Assembly (NCBI GenBank): GCA_050248795.1
Contig: JBFWRS010000018.1
Coordinates: 1-64,000 of the forward strand
Direction of reading: 5' to 3'
Source of the DNA: CAZTDU01 sp050248795
GTDB taxonomy: Bacteria > Pseudomonadota > Gammaproteobacteria > Burkholderiales > SG8-39
Length of the DNA: 64,000 nt
Below the pieces are notes generated by a model that saw only the letters and a list, made by a program, of their open reading frames with translations, searched no databases and was not told where the DNA came from. A program made the position numbers and the translations under genes. Numbering within the stretch: the first letter of the stretch is position 1; every line of letters begins with the position of its first letter. Below, one piece after another: positions 30,290-42,519 of the stretch.

Positions 30290-31488
30290 CTACTCGTGCC
30301 GCAGCGCCTCGATCGGGTCGAGGCGCGCCGCGCGACGCGCCGGAAAGAAGCCGAACACCACGCCGATGGTGGCCGAGAAGAGGAACGCCAGCACGTTGAT
30401 CGCGGCATCGAACAGGTAAGGCACCTGCATCATGCCGGCGAGCGAGATCGAAGCCACCGTGGCGAGCACGATGCCGACCAGGCCGCCGAGCGAGGCCAGC
30501 ACCACCGCTTCGATGAGGAACTGCAGCAGCACGTCGCGCTCGAGCGCGCCGATGGCAAGGCGGATGCCGATCTCGCGCGTGCGCTCGGTCACCGACACCA
30601 GCATGATGTTCATGATGCCGATGCCTCCGACCAGCAGGCTCACCGCGGCGACCGCGCCGAGCAGCATGGTCAGCACGCGCGTGGTGCCGGTCAGCGTCTC
30701 CGCGATCTGGCGCGTGTCGAGCACGGTGAAATCGTCGTCCTCGCGTTCGGCGATGTGGCGCCGCTCGCGCATCAGCGCGGTGACCTGGTTGCGCGCCGCG
30801 TCTATGGCGTTGCCGTCGCGCACCGACAGCAGGATCGCGCCCACGTCCGGCGTGCCGGTAAGCCTGCGCTGCACGGTGCGCAACGGCATCAGGACGACGT
30901 CGTCCTGGTCCGAGCCCATTGCCGACTGGCCCTTCGGCCGCAGGAGGCCGATCACCTCGCAGGAGAACAGCCCCACGCGCAACTGCGCGCCCAGCGGGTT
31001 CTGGTTGCCGTAGAGCTCGCGGCGCACCGTCTCGCCGAGCAGGCATACCGCCTTGCCCGCGCTGGTCTCGGTTTCGCTGAACTCGCGTCCCGCGGCGAGC
31101 GCCCAGTTGCCCGCCGTCAGGTAGGCGTTGGTGGTGCCGGTGATCGCGGACTTCCAGTTCTTCGCGCCGTATACCACCGTGACCCGGCGCGTCACGGTCG
31201 GCGCTACCGCCTGCAGCAGGCCGATCTGGCTGGCGACCGCCTGCGCATCCGCGAGCCTGAAATTCGCCGCGCCGCTGCTGCCCGGGCCGAGTTGCCCCGG
31301 CCTGAGGATCAGCAGGTTGCTGCCCATGCCGGCGATCTGGCTGCGCACCGCCTGCGTGGCGCCGTTTCCGAGCGTCACCATGGTGATCACCGCGGAGACG
31401 CCAATGACGATGCCCAGTACGGTGAGCGCCGAACGCATCAGGTTGCGCCGGATCGCGCGCAGCGCGAGCAGCAAGGCGTTGCCGAGCA

Positions 31489-31489
<1 letters not shown>
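30290..31489 (-). CDS. ABC transporter permease, MacB type
   Basis: This is the permease of a MacAB-type tripartite exporter. The 399-aa protein has an N-terminal membrane helix ([18 protein letters not shown]), a large periplasmic MacB_PCD domain (about residues 45-250) and three C-terminal FtsX-like helices. The permease and ATPase are separate genes, unlike fused E. coli MacB. Its ATG shares a base with the ATPase stop (TAATG). Substrates could be macrolides, peptides, siderophores or lipopeptides; sequence alone does not decide. Confidence 0.92.
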
Positions 31490-32192
<703 letters not shown>

Positions 32193-32196
<4 letters not shown>

Positions 32197-33481
32197 TTCG
32201 CCGCGCCCAGCATCTCGGTGATGACCGCCATGCCTTCGCGCAGTTCGCCGCCGCTGATCTCGGTCAGGCGCCCGTCACTCACGCCGACCGTGACCGCGAG
32301 CGCGGCTGGCTTGCCTTCGCGCAGCACCCAGACGCGCTGCGTCGATCCTTTCGCAGCGCGCGACGGCGTCGGCGCCACCGGGCGCGGCCGCCTGGGCAGC
32401 AGGCTGGCGAGTACGCTGCCGCCGCTCTTGGCGGCAGCCTCCGGCGCCGGCGGCACGAAGCGCAGCGCCGCATTCGGCACCAGCAGCACGCCCTCGCGCT
32501 GCGTGGTGACGATCTCGGCGCTGCCGGTCATGCCCGGGCGCAGGCTCAGGTCCTTGTTCTCGACCGCCAGCACGGTGAGATAGGAGACGACGTTCTCCTT
32601 CGTCTGCGCGCCCAGGCCCACGCGCACGACGCGCGACGGATACTGGCGGTTCGGATGCGCGTCCACCGTGAAGCTTGCGCTCTGTCCTTCGCGCACGCTG
32701 CCGACGTCGGCCTCGTCCACGTCCACCTCGAGCTTCATCTGCGCCAGGTCCTCGGCGATGGTGAACAGCGTCGGCGCCTGCAGCGTCGCCGCCACCGTCT
32801 GCCCGGGGTCGACCTTGCGCGCCAGCACCACGCCGTTGATCGGCGAGCGTATCGACGCCTTGGTGACGTTGGTCTGGTCGGATTTCAGCGTTGCCGCCGC
32901 CTGCGCGATCGCTGCGCGCGCGCTGGCGGCGCTGGCCGCCGCGCGCGCCACCGCGGCCTCGGCCGACTGCATCTCGGCCTGCGAGGGCACCTTGCCGCCG
33001 GAAAGCCCATGCACGTGCCGCTGCCGCGCGAGGTTCGCGCGTGCCTCGGCTTCGGTGGCCTCGGCCTGCTGCAACTGCGCCCGGGCCGCGGCCAGCGCGG
33101 CGCGCGACTTGTCCACCGTGTCCTGCAGCCGGGCGAGGTCCAGGCGCGCAAGCACCTGCCCTTTCGTGACCCGATCGTTGTCGTCGACAAGAACCTCCTG
33201 CAAGGTGCCGGAGAGCTCGCTGCCCACGTCCACCTGGTTGGTGGGCTGCAGGTTGCCGGTGGCGGACACGGTGACGGTGAGATCGCCGCGCCGCGCCGCG
33301 CCTGGACGGTCGCGTATTGCGGCGCGGCGGCGTCGTTGCCCGGCCACCACAGCAGGTACGCGCCGCCTGCGAGCAACGCCGCCGCGACGATGATCGCGAA
33401 CCAGGCGGCGCCGCGGCCGAAGCGTCCGCCGCCTTCGGTGCCAAGCACGCTGGCAACATCCTGCGCTGCCTTCTCGCTCAT
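32193..33481 (-). pseudogene. MacA-family periplasmic adaptor, frameshifted in a 5-bp repeat
   Basis: This is the membrane fusion protein linking the MacB pair to the NodT channel. The start at 33481 (MSEKAAQDVASVLG) overlaps the nodT-like stop and leads into one membrane helix (AAWFAIIVAAALLAGGAYLLW) and YATVQARRG. The frame then shifts. The rest of MacA (LTVTVSATGNLQPTNQ, lipoyl/hairpin, beta-barrel, SPINGVVLARKVDPGQ) continues in another frame to 32193. The join falls in a CGCCG repeat at 33284-33302. Deleting one 5-bp unit restores ARRGDLTVTV exactly. As read, no full-length adaptor is made. A reversible slip or a sequencing error are alternatives to true inactivation. Confidence 0.8.
33284..33302 (+). 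repeat. Pentanucleotide tandem repeat (CGCCG, 3.8 copies) at the macA frameshift
   Basis: Nineteen bases consist of the unit CGCCG repeated almost four times on the plus strand. One unit fewer, or two more, would put the two halves of the adaptor gene in frame. The tract is short for a classical phase-variable repeat. Confidence 0.75.
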
Positions 33482-34881
33482 GAAGACTCCCATCCGCCAC
33501 CCAGGGCCTTGTAGAGCCGGATCAGCGCGGATGCGCGTTCGGCCTGCGTCGCGGCGAGGCTGTCCTCGATCGCCAGCAGCGTGCGCTGCGTGTCGAGCAG
33601 TGTGAAGAAATCGATGATGCCGCTGTCGTAGCGCAACCGCGCCAGTTGCGCGGCATTGCGCGCCGACGCCACTGCACTGCCCAGCGCCTCGGCGCGCCGC
33701 ACGCTGTTGTCCAGCGACACCAGCGCGTCCTCGACGTCCTGCAGCGCGGCGAGGATCGCCGCCTCGTAGCCGACCAGCGCGCGCTCTGCTACCGCGCTCT
33801 GCGCGTCCACCTGCGCTCGCAGCCTGCCGCCATCGAACACCACCGCCGCGATGCCGGCGGCGATCGACGCGGCAGTGGCGCCGCTGGCACCGAGCGCGCT
33901 GACGCCCAGTGCCTCCAGGCCGATGGAACCGGACAGCGTGAAGCCGGGATAGCGCGCCGCCTCGGCAACGCCGATACGCGCGGTCTCCGCGGCGAGGGTG
34001 CGTTCGGCCGCGCGCACGTCGGGTCGCTGGCGCAGCGTGTCTGCCGGTATGCCCACGGCCACACGCGCCGGCGGCGCCGGTATCGGCGCGCTTGCCGCGA
34101 GGCGTTGCGCCAGCGCACCCGGCGCCTGGCCGAGCAGCACCGCGAGGCGATGCTCGGCCTGCGCGCGGCCGGTCTCGATGCCGGGAATCTGCGATTTCGT
34201 CTGCGCGAGCTGCACACCGGCCTGCTCGAGTTCCAGCGCGCCCACCAGGCCCGCCTGCACGCGCCAGTCGGTGAGCTGGTAGGTTTCGGCCTGCGCGGCG
34301 AGGTTCGAGCGCGCGATCGCCAGCCGCGCCTCGAAGGCGCGCAGTTCGACGTAGTTGAGCGCCACTTCCGCCACCAGCGACACGCGCGCGTGCTGCAGGT
34401 TCGCTTCGCTCGCCTCCAGTTCGGCCTGCGCCGCCTCGATGCCGCGGCTCACGCCGCCGAAGACATCGGGTTCCCAGCGCGCATCGAAGCCGGCGCTGTA
34501 CAGTTCACTCGTGGCGCCGCTGCCGACCTGCTCGCTGCCGGTGGCGCGGCGGCCAGAGGCAGACGCCGACAGCGTCGGAAACTGCTGCGCACTGGCGAGT
34601 GCGCGCTGCGCGCGCGCCTGGCGCAAGCGCGCCTGCGCGCTCTTCAGGTCCAGGCTGCCGGCAAGCGCGTCGGCCACCAGCGCCGACAGCACCGGATCGC
34701 GCAAGCGTTCCCACCACACCGCCAGCGCCTCCCCGCCCGGCGCGGCGATGCCGCCGTCCGCGGCCTGGTGCCATGCCGCCGGTACACCGATCCCAGGACG
34801 CGCATAGTCCGGCCCGACTGACGTGCAGCCAGCCGCCAGCAGCGCGGCAAGCGGCGCCAGCCAAATGCGCGAGAGTTCCAT
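33478..34881 (-). CDS. NodT-family outer-membrane efflux lipoprotein
   Basis: This is a TolC-like outer-membrane channel of the NodT/RND-associated lipoprotein family. The ATG at 34881 gives 467 aa beginning with a lipoprotein signal (MELSRIWLAPLAALLAAGC; lipobox AAGC, Cys19). Two OEP domains follow, with typical long Ala/Gln-rich helices and the RPDVRAAERTLAAE block. It is first in the operon with the MacA-like adaptor and MacB pair, completing a three-part exporter. A longer open frame upstream to 35037 would lack the lipoprotein signal and is rejected. Confidence 0.92.
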   Translation of the reverse strand: MELSRIWLAPLAALLAAGCTSVGPDYARPGIGVPAAWHQAADGGIAAPGGEALAVWWERLRDPVLSALVADALAGSLDLKSAQARLRQARAQRALASAQQFPTLSASASGRRATGSEQVGSGATSELYSAGFDARWEPDVFGGVSRGIEAAQAELEASEANLQHARVSLVAEVALNYVELRAFEARLAIARSNLAAQAETYQLTDWRVQAGLVGALELEQAGVQLAQTKSQIPGIETGRAQAEHRLAVLLGQAPGALAQRLAASAPIPAPPARVAVGIPADTLRQRPDVRAAERTLAAETARIGVAEAARYPGFTLSGSIGLEALGVSALGASGATAASIAAGIAAVVFDGGRLRAQVDAQSAVAERALVGYEAAILAALQDVEDALVSLDNSVRRAEALGSAVASARNAAQLARLRYDSGIIDFFTLLDTQRTLLAIEDSLAATQAERASALIRLYKALGGGWESS

Positions 34882-34968
34882 CCGATAAATGCTAGGCGTC
34901 CCGACGGGCGTCGGATTGACTTGCCTCAAGGGAGAGCTTCGGGCCCAGGCTTGTGGCGTCCGGCGCTC

Positions 34969-34985
34969 TTGGCATATTATGCCAA
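34969..34985. promoter_or_regulatory. Perfect palindrome upstream of parDE, probable ParD operator
   Basis: The 17-bp sequence TTGGCATATTATGCCAA has perfect 8-bp arms around one central base. It lies 26 bp upstream of the parD ATG and contains a TATTAT that could serve as a -10. Ribbon-helix-helix antitoxins such as ParD commonly repress their own operon from such a site. It is also within the nodT-like leader region, so could affect that divergent gene. Confidence 0.55.
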
Positions 34986-35011
34986 TCGTCGAAACCACTC
35001 GCGAGACTGCG

Positions 35012-35311
35012 ATGCCGACGCGAAATGTCGTCCTCACCGATCATCAGGCAAGCCTGGTCGAAAGGCTCGTGTCCTCCGGCCGCTACCAGAACGCGAGCGA
35101 AGTGCTGCGTGAAGGGTTGCGCCTGATCGAGGATCGCGAGGCGCAGGACAGTGCCCGGCTCCACGCGCTGCGCGAGGCCGCGCGTGTCGGCATCGCCGAT
35201 ATCGACGCCGGGCGGGTTCGCAGCTTCGAGTCGCCCGCCGCGCTCGCCCGTCACCTGAGTGCTATCGCCGATAAAGCAATCGGCGCAAAACCGGCAACAC
35301 GCGCGAAGTGA
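35012..35311 (+). CDS. parD: ParD-family ribbon-helix-helix antitoxin
   Basis: This is the antitoxin of a type II ParDE module. The 99-aa protein has the family N-terminal strand and helices MPTRNVVLTDHQASLVERLV, SGRYQNASEVLREGLRL (residues about 1-45), followed by a toxin-binding tail. The ATG at 35012 is used. An in-frame ATG at 34979 lies inside the palindromic operator and is unlikely. The stop overlaps the parE GTG start. Confidence 0.93.
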   Translation: MPTRNVVLTDHQASLVERLVSSGRYQNASEVLREGLRLIEDREAQDSARLHALREAARVGIADIDAGRVRSFESPAALARHLSAIADKAIGAKPATRAK

Positions 35312-35673
35312 TCGCGGAGGCGCGCGGCTGGGTGGTCCACCTGACCGCCACCGCCGAAGCCGACTTCGAGGAAATACTGCGCTGGACCGTGGACCGATTC
35401 GGCGACGCGCAAGCGCGCGTCTACGCTGAAACGGTTTCGGCGGCGCTGAGCGACCTGACTGCCGGCCCGCACATCGCCGGCGTGAGAAAGCGCGACGACA
35501 TCCTCAAGGGGATCTTCACGCTTCACGTCGCCCGCAAGGGCCACAAAGGGCGCCACTTCGTGATGTTCCGCGTTGGGCGTGCCTCGGGCCGCGATGCGAT
35601 CGAGGTGTTGCGGCTGCTTCATGACGCCATGGACCTGCAGCGTCATCTGCCCGCCGACGAGCAAAGTAAGTAG
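35308..35673 (+). CDS. parE: ParE-family RelE/ParE-fold toxin
   Basis: This is a RelE/ParE superfamily toxin; ParE members poison DNA gyrase, RelE members cut mRNA. The 121-aa protein shows the family pattern LTATAEADFEEILRWTVDRFG, then AGPHIAGVRKRDDI and a C-terminal HVARKGHKGRHFVMFRV strand. Pairing with a ParD antitoxin favours ParE. The GTG start at 35308 overlaps parD (GTGA). The C-terminal extension RLLHDAMDLQRHLP is typical of this subgroup. Confidence 0.92.
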   Translation: MIAEARGWVVHLTATAEADFEEILRWTVDRFGDAQARVYAETVSAALSDLTAGPHIAGVRKRDDILKGIFTLHVARKGHKGRHFVMFRVGRASGRDAIEVLRLLHDAMDLQRHLPADEQSK

Positions 35674-35709
35674 GCCCATTGTCGGCTCTGGTGACGCCTG
35701 AAAACGATT

Positions 35710-35785
35710 TGGTGGCCAAGGCGGGAATCGAACCTGCGACACACGGATTTTCAGTCCGCTGCTCTACCAACTGAGCTACTTGGCC
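35710..35785 (-). tRNA. tRNA-Phe (GAA)
   Basis: The minus strand folds as a 76-nt cloverleaf including an encoded CCA end. The acceptor starts GGCCAAG, the D-arm AGCTCAGTTGGTAGAGC, the anticodon loop is CTGAAAA with anticodon GAA, and the T-arm is GGTTCGATTCC. It lies between parE and groL and is transcribed toward parE. Confidence 0.97.
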
Positions 35786-35847
35786 TTCCGGGGCTTGCAG
35801 ATCGCGCCGCCGTGAACGCGGCGCGCTTTAGAAGGCGCGAATTATAG

Positions 35848-35880
35848 TGGAAAAGCAAAGGGGCGCCTCTCGGCGCCCCT
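35848..35880 (-). terminator. Rho-independent terminator downstream of groL
   Basis: Arms GGGGCGCC (35860-35867) and GGCGCCCC (35872-35879) enclose a 4-nt loop. Read on the minus strand the hairpin is followed by TTTGCTTTTCC. It lies 85 bp after the groL stop and before tRNA-Phe on the same strand. Confidence 0.7.
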
Positions 35881-35894
35881 CTGACACTTCGGAA

Positions 35895-35929
35895 GGGGGT
35901 ACGGGGGGAACCTCGGTTCCCCCTGTTCG
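35895..35929. repeat. GC-rich palindromic repeat copy downstream of groL
   Basis: The stretch contains perfect 9-bp arms GGGGGAACC and GGTTCCCCC (35904-35923) with a 2-nt loop, framed by GGGGGTACGG on the left and CTGTTCG on the right. The same frame recurs near 63156-63195, so it looks like a dispersed palindromic element. Confidence 0.5.
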
Positions 35930-35942
35930 TATCCTTCCCGGG

Positions 35943-37966
<2,024 letters not shown>

Positions 37967-38041
37967 TCGTTTCTCCTTGGTCCTTTGGTTGATCGAACTG
38001 GCGGCCGGGACACCCCGGCTGCGCTTGTAGCGAGAGTGCTG

Positions 38042-38068
38042 TTAGCACTCAATTCTTTCGAGTGCTAA
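38042..38068. promoter_or_regulatory. CIRCE operator (HrcA binding site)
   Basis: TTAGCACTC-N9-GAGTGCTAA matches the CIRCE consensus at every position of both 9-bp arms. On the groS strand, TTGAGT within it and TACAAG 17 bp further could be -35 and -10 boxes. This implies HrcA-controlled heat-shock repression of groSL. dacB lies on the other side, 83 bp away. Confidence 0.95.
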
Positions 38069-38151
38069 TAATAGCGGCATCCCAGCCCGGCTTCAAGGGC
38101 GAAATGCTGTGTGAGCACTGGCTAACATCGCTGTCCACTAGAATCCCCCCC

Positions 38152-39570
38152 ATGCTCAGGCCCCTTTTGCTGCTCTCAATGTTGCTGTGCGCCACCGCGG
38201 CCCGGGCCCAGGTGCCCGAAGCGGTAGCCCAGGCGCTGCGCGCCGCCAACGTGCCGCAGTCGGCGGTCGGCATCGTCGTGCAACCGGTGGACGGCCCCCG
38301 CCCCAGCCTGGCGGTGAACGCCGCCGAGCCGATGAACCCGGCCTCGGTGATGAAGCTGGTGACCACCTACGCCGGGCTGGAGATCCTCGGCCCCGCGTAC
38401 CGCTGGAAGACCGAGGCCTGGACCAGCGGCACGCTGAGGGACGGCGTACTGGAAGGCGACCTGGCGCTCAAGGGCGGCGGCGACCCCAAGCTGGTGCTGG
38501 AAGACTTCTGGCTGCTGCTGAAGAACATCCGCGAGCGCGGCCTGCGCGAACTGCGCGGCGACCTGGTGCTGGATCGCAGCCGCTTCGCGCCGCTGGAGCA
38601 CGACCCGGCACGCTTCGATTCGGAGCCTTTCCGGCCCTACAACGTCGGGCCGGACGCGCTGCTGGTGAACTTCAAGTCGGTACGCTTCCATTTCCTGCCG
38701 CAGCCCGATGCCGGTACGGTGAGCGTGCTCGCCGAGCCGCGGCTGCATCCGCTGGGCGTGGTCAACGTGCTGAAGCTCGCCAACGGCGGCTGCGGCGACT
38801 GGCGCCGCCAGATCCGGCCGGATTTCCAGCCCGCGCCCGCCGGCCGCCAGGGCTTTCACGCCATTTTCAGCGGCAGCTACCCGGCGAGATGCGGCGAGAA
38901 AACCTGGAACGTGTCGATCTTCTCGCATACGAACTACGTCGCCGGCCTGTTCCGCCACCTGTGGGAAGAGTCGGGCGGCACATGGACCGGCACGACGCGC
39001 AGCGAAGCGGTGCCGGCCGGCGCGAAGCTGCTGTACACGCACGTGTCGCGGCCGCTGTCGGAAGTGGTGCGCGACATCAACAAGTTCTCCAATAACGTCA
39101 TGGCGCGGCAGTTGTACCTGTCGCTCGCGGCGCAGGCGTCGAGCGCGCCGGCGAACACCGCCAGCGCATTCAGGGCGGTACAGGGCTGGCTCGCGCTAAA
39201 GGGGCTGGACTTCCCGGAACTGGTGATCGAGAACGGCTCGGGGCTGTCGAGGATCGAGCGCATCAGCGCGCAGAGCATGGCGCGCATGCTGGTGGCGGCG
39301 TTCCGCAGCGCGACGATGCCGGAATTCATGGCCTCGATGCCGCTGGTGGCGGTGGATGGCACCATGCGCAGGCGTTTGAAGGGCGAAGAGGTGGCGGGGC
39401 AGGCGCACATCAAGACCGGCGCGCTTGCCGACGTGCGCGCGATCTCGGGCTACGTGCTCGACCGCGAGGGCAGGCGCCACGCGGTGGTGATGATCATCAA
39501 CCACGCCAACGCCGGCGCGGCAATGCCGGCGCTGGAAGCCATGATCCGCTGGACCTACGACCGGGGCTAG
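38152..39570 (+). CDS. dacB: D-alanyl-D-alanine carboxypeptidase/endopeptidase (PBP4 family)
   Basis: This is a periplasmic class C low-molecular-weight penicillin-binding protein that trims and cleaves peptidoglycan cross-links. The 472-aa precursor has a signal peptide (MLRPLLLLSMLLCATAARA), the catalytic SxxK as Ser65-Lys68 (NPASVMKL), SNN (KFSNNVMARQL) and KTG (HIKTGALAD). The large insert domains between the first two motifs are present, as in PBP4. The ATG at 38152 is chosen for the signal peptide. It is convergent with ubiD, 2 bp apart. Confidence 0.95.
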   Translation: MLRPLLLLSMLLCATAARAQVPEAVAQALRAANVPQSAVGIVVQPVDGPRPSLAVNAAEPMNPASVMKLVTTYAGLEILGPAYRWKTEAWTSGTLRDGVLEGDLALKGGGDPKLVLEDFWLLLKNIRERGLRELRGDLVLDRSRFAPLEHDPARFDSEPFRPYNVGPDALLVNFKSVRFHFLPQPDAGTVSVLAEPRLHPLGVVNVLKLANGGCGDWRRQIRPDFQPAPAGRQGFHAIFSGSYPARCGEKTWNVSIFSHTNYVAGLFRHLWEESGGTWTGTTRSEAVPAGAKLLYTHVSRPLSEVVRDINKFSNNVMARQLYLSLAAQASSAPANTASAFRAVQGWLALKGLDFPELVIENGSGLSRIERISAQSMARMLVAAFRSATMPEFMASMPLVAVDGTMRRRLKGEEVAGQAHIKTGALADVRAISGYVLDREGRRHAVVMIINHANAGAAMPALEAMIRWTYDRG

Positions 39571-39572
39571 GC

Positions 39573-41060
39573 CTAGAGCCCGAGCTCCTGCCACATCGCG
39601 TCGACGCGGCGCTTGGTGTCGGCGTCCATCTCAATCGGCGTGCCCCAGCGGCGCGAAGTCTCGCCCGGCCACTTGGCCGTCGCGTCGATGCCCATCTTCG
39701 AACCCAGGCCGGACACCGGGCTGGCGAAATCCAGGTAGTCGATCGGCGTGTTCTCGGCGATCAGCGTGTCGCGCGCCGGGTCGACGCGGGTGGTGAGCGC
39801 CCACACCACTTCCTTCCAGTCGCGCGCATCGATGTCGTCGTCGGTGACGATGATGAACTTGGTGTACATGAACTGCCGCAGGAAGCTCCAGACGCCGAAC
39901 ATCACCCGCTTGGCGTGCCCCGGGTACTGCTTCTTCATCGTCACCACCGCCAGCCGGTACGAGCAGCCCTCGGGCGGCAGGTAGAAATCGACGATTTCCG
40001 GAAACTGCTTCACCAGCAGCGGCACGAACACCTCGTTCAGCGCCACGCCCAGCATCGCCGGCTCGTCCGGCGGCTTGCCGGTGTAGGTGCCGTGGTAGAT
40101 CGGGTCCTTGCGCATCGTCATGCGCTCGATGGTGAAAACCGGGAAGCGCTCCTGCTCGTTGTAGTAGCCGGTGTGATCACCGAATGGTCCTTCCAGCGCA
40201 TCCTCACCAGGATGGATGACGCCTTCCAGCACGATCTCGGCGGCCGCCGGCACCTGCAGCTCGCTGCCGATGCACTTGACCACTTCGGTGCGCGCGCCGC
40301 GCAGCAATCCGGCGAACTGGTACTCGCCCAGCGTGTCCGGCACCGGCGTCACCGCGGCGAGGATGGTGGCGGGGTCGGCGCCCAGGGCCACTGCAACCGG
40401 GAAAGGCTCGCCCGGATGCGCCAGCGCGTGTTCGCGGAAATCCAGTGCGCCGCCGCGATGCGCGAGCCAGCGCATGATGAGTTTGTTCGGCGCGATCACC
40501 TGCTGGCGATAGATGCCCAGGTTCTGCCGCGGCTTGGCCGGCCCGCGCGTCACCGTCAGCCCCCAGGTGATGAGCGGCCCGGCATCCCCCGGCCAGCAGG
40601 TCTGCACCGGCAGCCGCGCGAGGTCCACGTCGGCGCCTTCCAGCACCACGCTCTGGCACGGCGCCGTGCTCACCGCTTTCGGCGCCATGTCCAGCACCTT
40701 GCCGGCGAGTTCCTTCAACTGCGGCAGCCGCGTCCACAGCTCGCGCAGGCCCTTGGGCGGATCGGGTTCCTTCAATGCCGCGAGCAGGCTGCCGATGCCG
40801 CGCAGCGCCGCCGGGGCGTCCGCGCCCGCATCCACGCCCATCGCCAGCGCCACGCGCCGCACGCTGCCGAACAGGTTCGCCAGCACCGGCATCGAATGGC
40901 CCGCGGGGCGCTCGAACAGCAGCGCCGGCCCGCCGGCCTTCAGCACGCGGTCGCAGACCTCGGTCATCTCCAGGCGCGGCGATACCGGCGCGCGGATGCG
41001 CCGCAGCTCGCCCAACGCTTCCAGCCTGGCGATGAAATCCCGCAGGTCGGCGTACTGCAT
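39573..41060 (-). CDS. ubiD: 4-hydroxy-3-polyprenylbenzoate decarboxylase UbiD
   Basis: UbiD decarboxylates the prenylated hydroxybenzoate in ubiquinone synthesis, using the prenyl-FMN cofactor made by UbiX. The 495-aa protein has the family blocks [26 protein letters not shown] and [11 protein letters not shown], with the ERF-type Glu/Arg region and [18 protein letters not shown] C-terminal segment (here [14 protein letters not shown]). It lies 5 bp downstream of a small membrane protein gene and two genes from ubiA, which supplies its substrate. Confidence 0.96.
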   Translation of the reverse strand: MQYADLRDFIARLEALGELRRIRAPVSPRLEMTEVCDRVLKAGGPALLFERPAGHSMPVLANLFGSVRRVALAMGVDAGADAPAALRGIGSLLAALKEPDPPKGLRELWTRLPQLKELAGKVLDMAPKAVSTAPCQSVVLEGADVDLARLPVQTCWPGDAGPLITWGLTVTRGPAKPRQNLGIYRQQVIAPNKLIMRWLAHRGGALDFREHALAHPGEPFPVAVALGADPATILAAVTPVPDTLGEYQFAGLLRGARTEVVKCIGSELQVPAAAEIVLEGVIHPGEDALEGPFGDHTGYYNEQERFPVFTIERMTMRKDPIYHGTYTGKPPDEPAMLGVALNEVFVPLLVKQFPEIVDFYLPPEGCSYRLAVVTMKKQYPGHAKRVMFGVWSFLRQFMYTKFIIVTDDDIDARDWKEVVWALTTRVDPARDTLIAENTPIDYLDFASPVSGLGSKMGIDATAKWPGETSRRWGTPIEMDADTKRRVDAMWQELGL

Positions 41061-41065
41061 CCGGC

Positions 41066-41614
41066 TCAGCCGGACAGTTCGGCGAGCCGTTCCGCCGCGG
41101 TGTCCGCGAACGCCATCAGCGCGCGGTTACGCCCGGGCACGGCGTAGACGCGCTCGGCGGCGCCGGCCACCAGCGTCAACAGCGTGAGTCCGCGCCAGAA
41201 GAAGAACAGCAGCACCACGCCGCAGGCCGCAGCCACCGTGCCGATGGTGGGCAGGAAGGCCGCGACGCGCGCGAGTACCTGAAAGGTCGCCGCCAGCACC
41301 TTCGGCGTGCCGCCGCTCACGCCTTCGCGCTTGGCATGCTCGACCACTTCATTGGCGGCGTTCGTCGCCAGCCCCTGCAGCGGGCCTGCCACCGCATACA
41401 GCACCAGCGCAGCGACCAGCAGGATCAGCGCCCACTTCAGCTTGCGCGGTTCGCGCATGAACTCGATGCGCAGCGCCGCGAGCTGCGCCAGCGGCATGTG
41501 CTCGGAGACGTCGCCGCCATGGTGCACCAGGCGGCCGGCGTGCAGCGTCAGCCGCGAGCCGCGCTGCGGGCCGCCGGCGAAGGTGTATTCGGTGATCATG
41601 GTGTCGTTCGTCAT
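41066..41614 (-). CDS. Uncharacterised two-helix membrane protein between ubiA and ubiD
   Basis: The family is not recognised. The 182-aa product has a soluble N-terminal segment of about 60 residues rich in beta-type sequence, ending REPRKLK, then membrane helix [18 protein letters not shown], a Thr/Val/Ala linker and helix [20 protein letters not shown], and a short polar C-terminus. The ATG at 41614 is used; another at 41629 would overlap ubiA. It lies 8 bp after ubiA and 5 bp before ubiD, so it is probably co-expressed with ubiquinone genes, but a role there is only an inference from position. Confidence 0.75.
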   Translation of the reverse strand: MTNDTMITEYTFAGGPQRGSRLTLHAGRLVHHGGDVSEHMPLAQLAALRIEFMREPRKLKWALILLVAALVLYAVAGPLQGLATNAANEVVEHAKREGVSGGTPKVLAATFQVLARVAAFLPTIGTVAAACGVVLLFFFWRGLTLLTLVAGAAERVYAVPGRNRALMAFADTAAERLAELSG

Positions 41615-41622
41615 GTTCGCGT

Positions 41623-42507
41623 CTACCATCGGATGTAGGCCAGCACGGTACCGGCGAAGATCGCCGCCCCCAACCACACATTGTGCCGGAATGCCCTGAA
41701 GCAGCCCTCGCGCGTGCGGCCGCGGATCAGGGTCCAGTGATACAGCGCCATCGCCGCGGCAAGCCCCAGCCCGGCGTAGTACGGCCAGCGCAGCGACAGC
41801 ATGGTGCCCGCCCAGGCGAGCAGCGCGAGCATGCCGGCATAGCTCGCCATCACCGCGGCGACGTCCCAGCGGCCGAGCGTCAGCGCCGAGGTGCGGATGC
41901 CGAGCTTTGCGTCGTCGTCGCGGTCCACCATGGCGTACTCGGTGTCGTAGGCGAAGGCCCAGAACACGTTGGCCGCCAGCACTACCCAGCAGTCGAACGG
42001 CAGCTTGCCGAGCACCGCGGCGTAGGCCATCGGGATGCCGAATCCGAACGCGATTCCCAGGTACGCCTGCGGCAACGCGAAGAAGCGCTTGGTGTACGGA
42101 TACGTGATCGCCACCGCGAGGCCGACGAACGACAGCACGATCGCCAGGCGGTTGAGGAACAGCACCAGCGCGAACGCCAGCAGCGCCAGCACCGCCGCCA
42201 CCGCCAGCGCCTCGCGCGGCGCGATCTCGCCCGCCGCGAGCGGGCGGTCTCGCGTGCGCTTCACGTGGCCGTCGAAGTTCCGGTCGGCGTAGTCGTTCAT
42301 CGCGCACCCGGCCGAGCGCATCAGCAGCGTGCCGACGCAGAAGATGATCACCAGTTCCAGTCCCGGCCAGCCGCCGTGCGCCAGCCACAGCGCCCACAAG
42401 GTCGGCCACAAGAGCAGCAGCGTGCCCACCGGCTTGTCCAGCCTGATGAGCCGCTCGTAGGCGTCGATGCGTCGCGCGATCGCCGCGTACCTGTCATTCG
42501 CGCTCAT
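41623..42507 (-). CDS. ubiA: 4-hydroxybenzoate octaprenyltransferase UbiA
   Basis: UbiA is the membrane prenyltransferase that attaches the polyprenyl chain to 4-hydroxybenzoate. The 294-aa protein has seven to nine hydrophobic helices and both aspartate-rich motifs: [19 protein letters not shown] and [16 protein letters not shown], which bind Mg-diphosphate. It is 12 bp after recG and upstream of ubiD in the same direction. Confidence 0.96.
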   Translation of the reverse strand: MSANDRYAAIARRIDAYERLIRLDKPVGTLLLLWPTLWALWLAHGGWPGLELVIIFCVGTLLMRSAGCAMNDYADRNFDGHVKRTRDRPLAAGEIAPREALAVAAVLALLAFALVLFLNRLAIVLSFVGLAVAITYPYTKRFFALPQAYLGIAFGFGIPMAYAAVLGKLPFDCWVVLAANVFWAFAYDTEYAMVDRDDDAKLGIRTSALTLGRWDVAAVMASYAGMLALLAWAGTMLSLRWPYYAGLGLAAAMALYHWTLIRGRTREGCFRAFRHNVWLGAAIFAGTVLAYIRW

Positions 42508-42519
42508 GCGGGCATTTAA

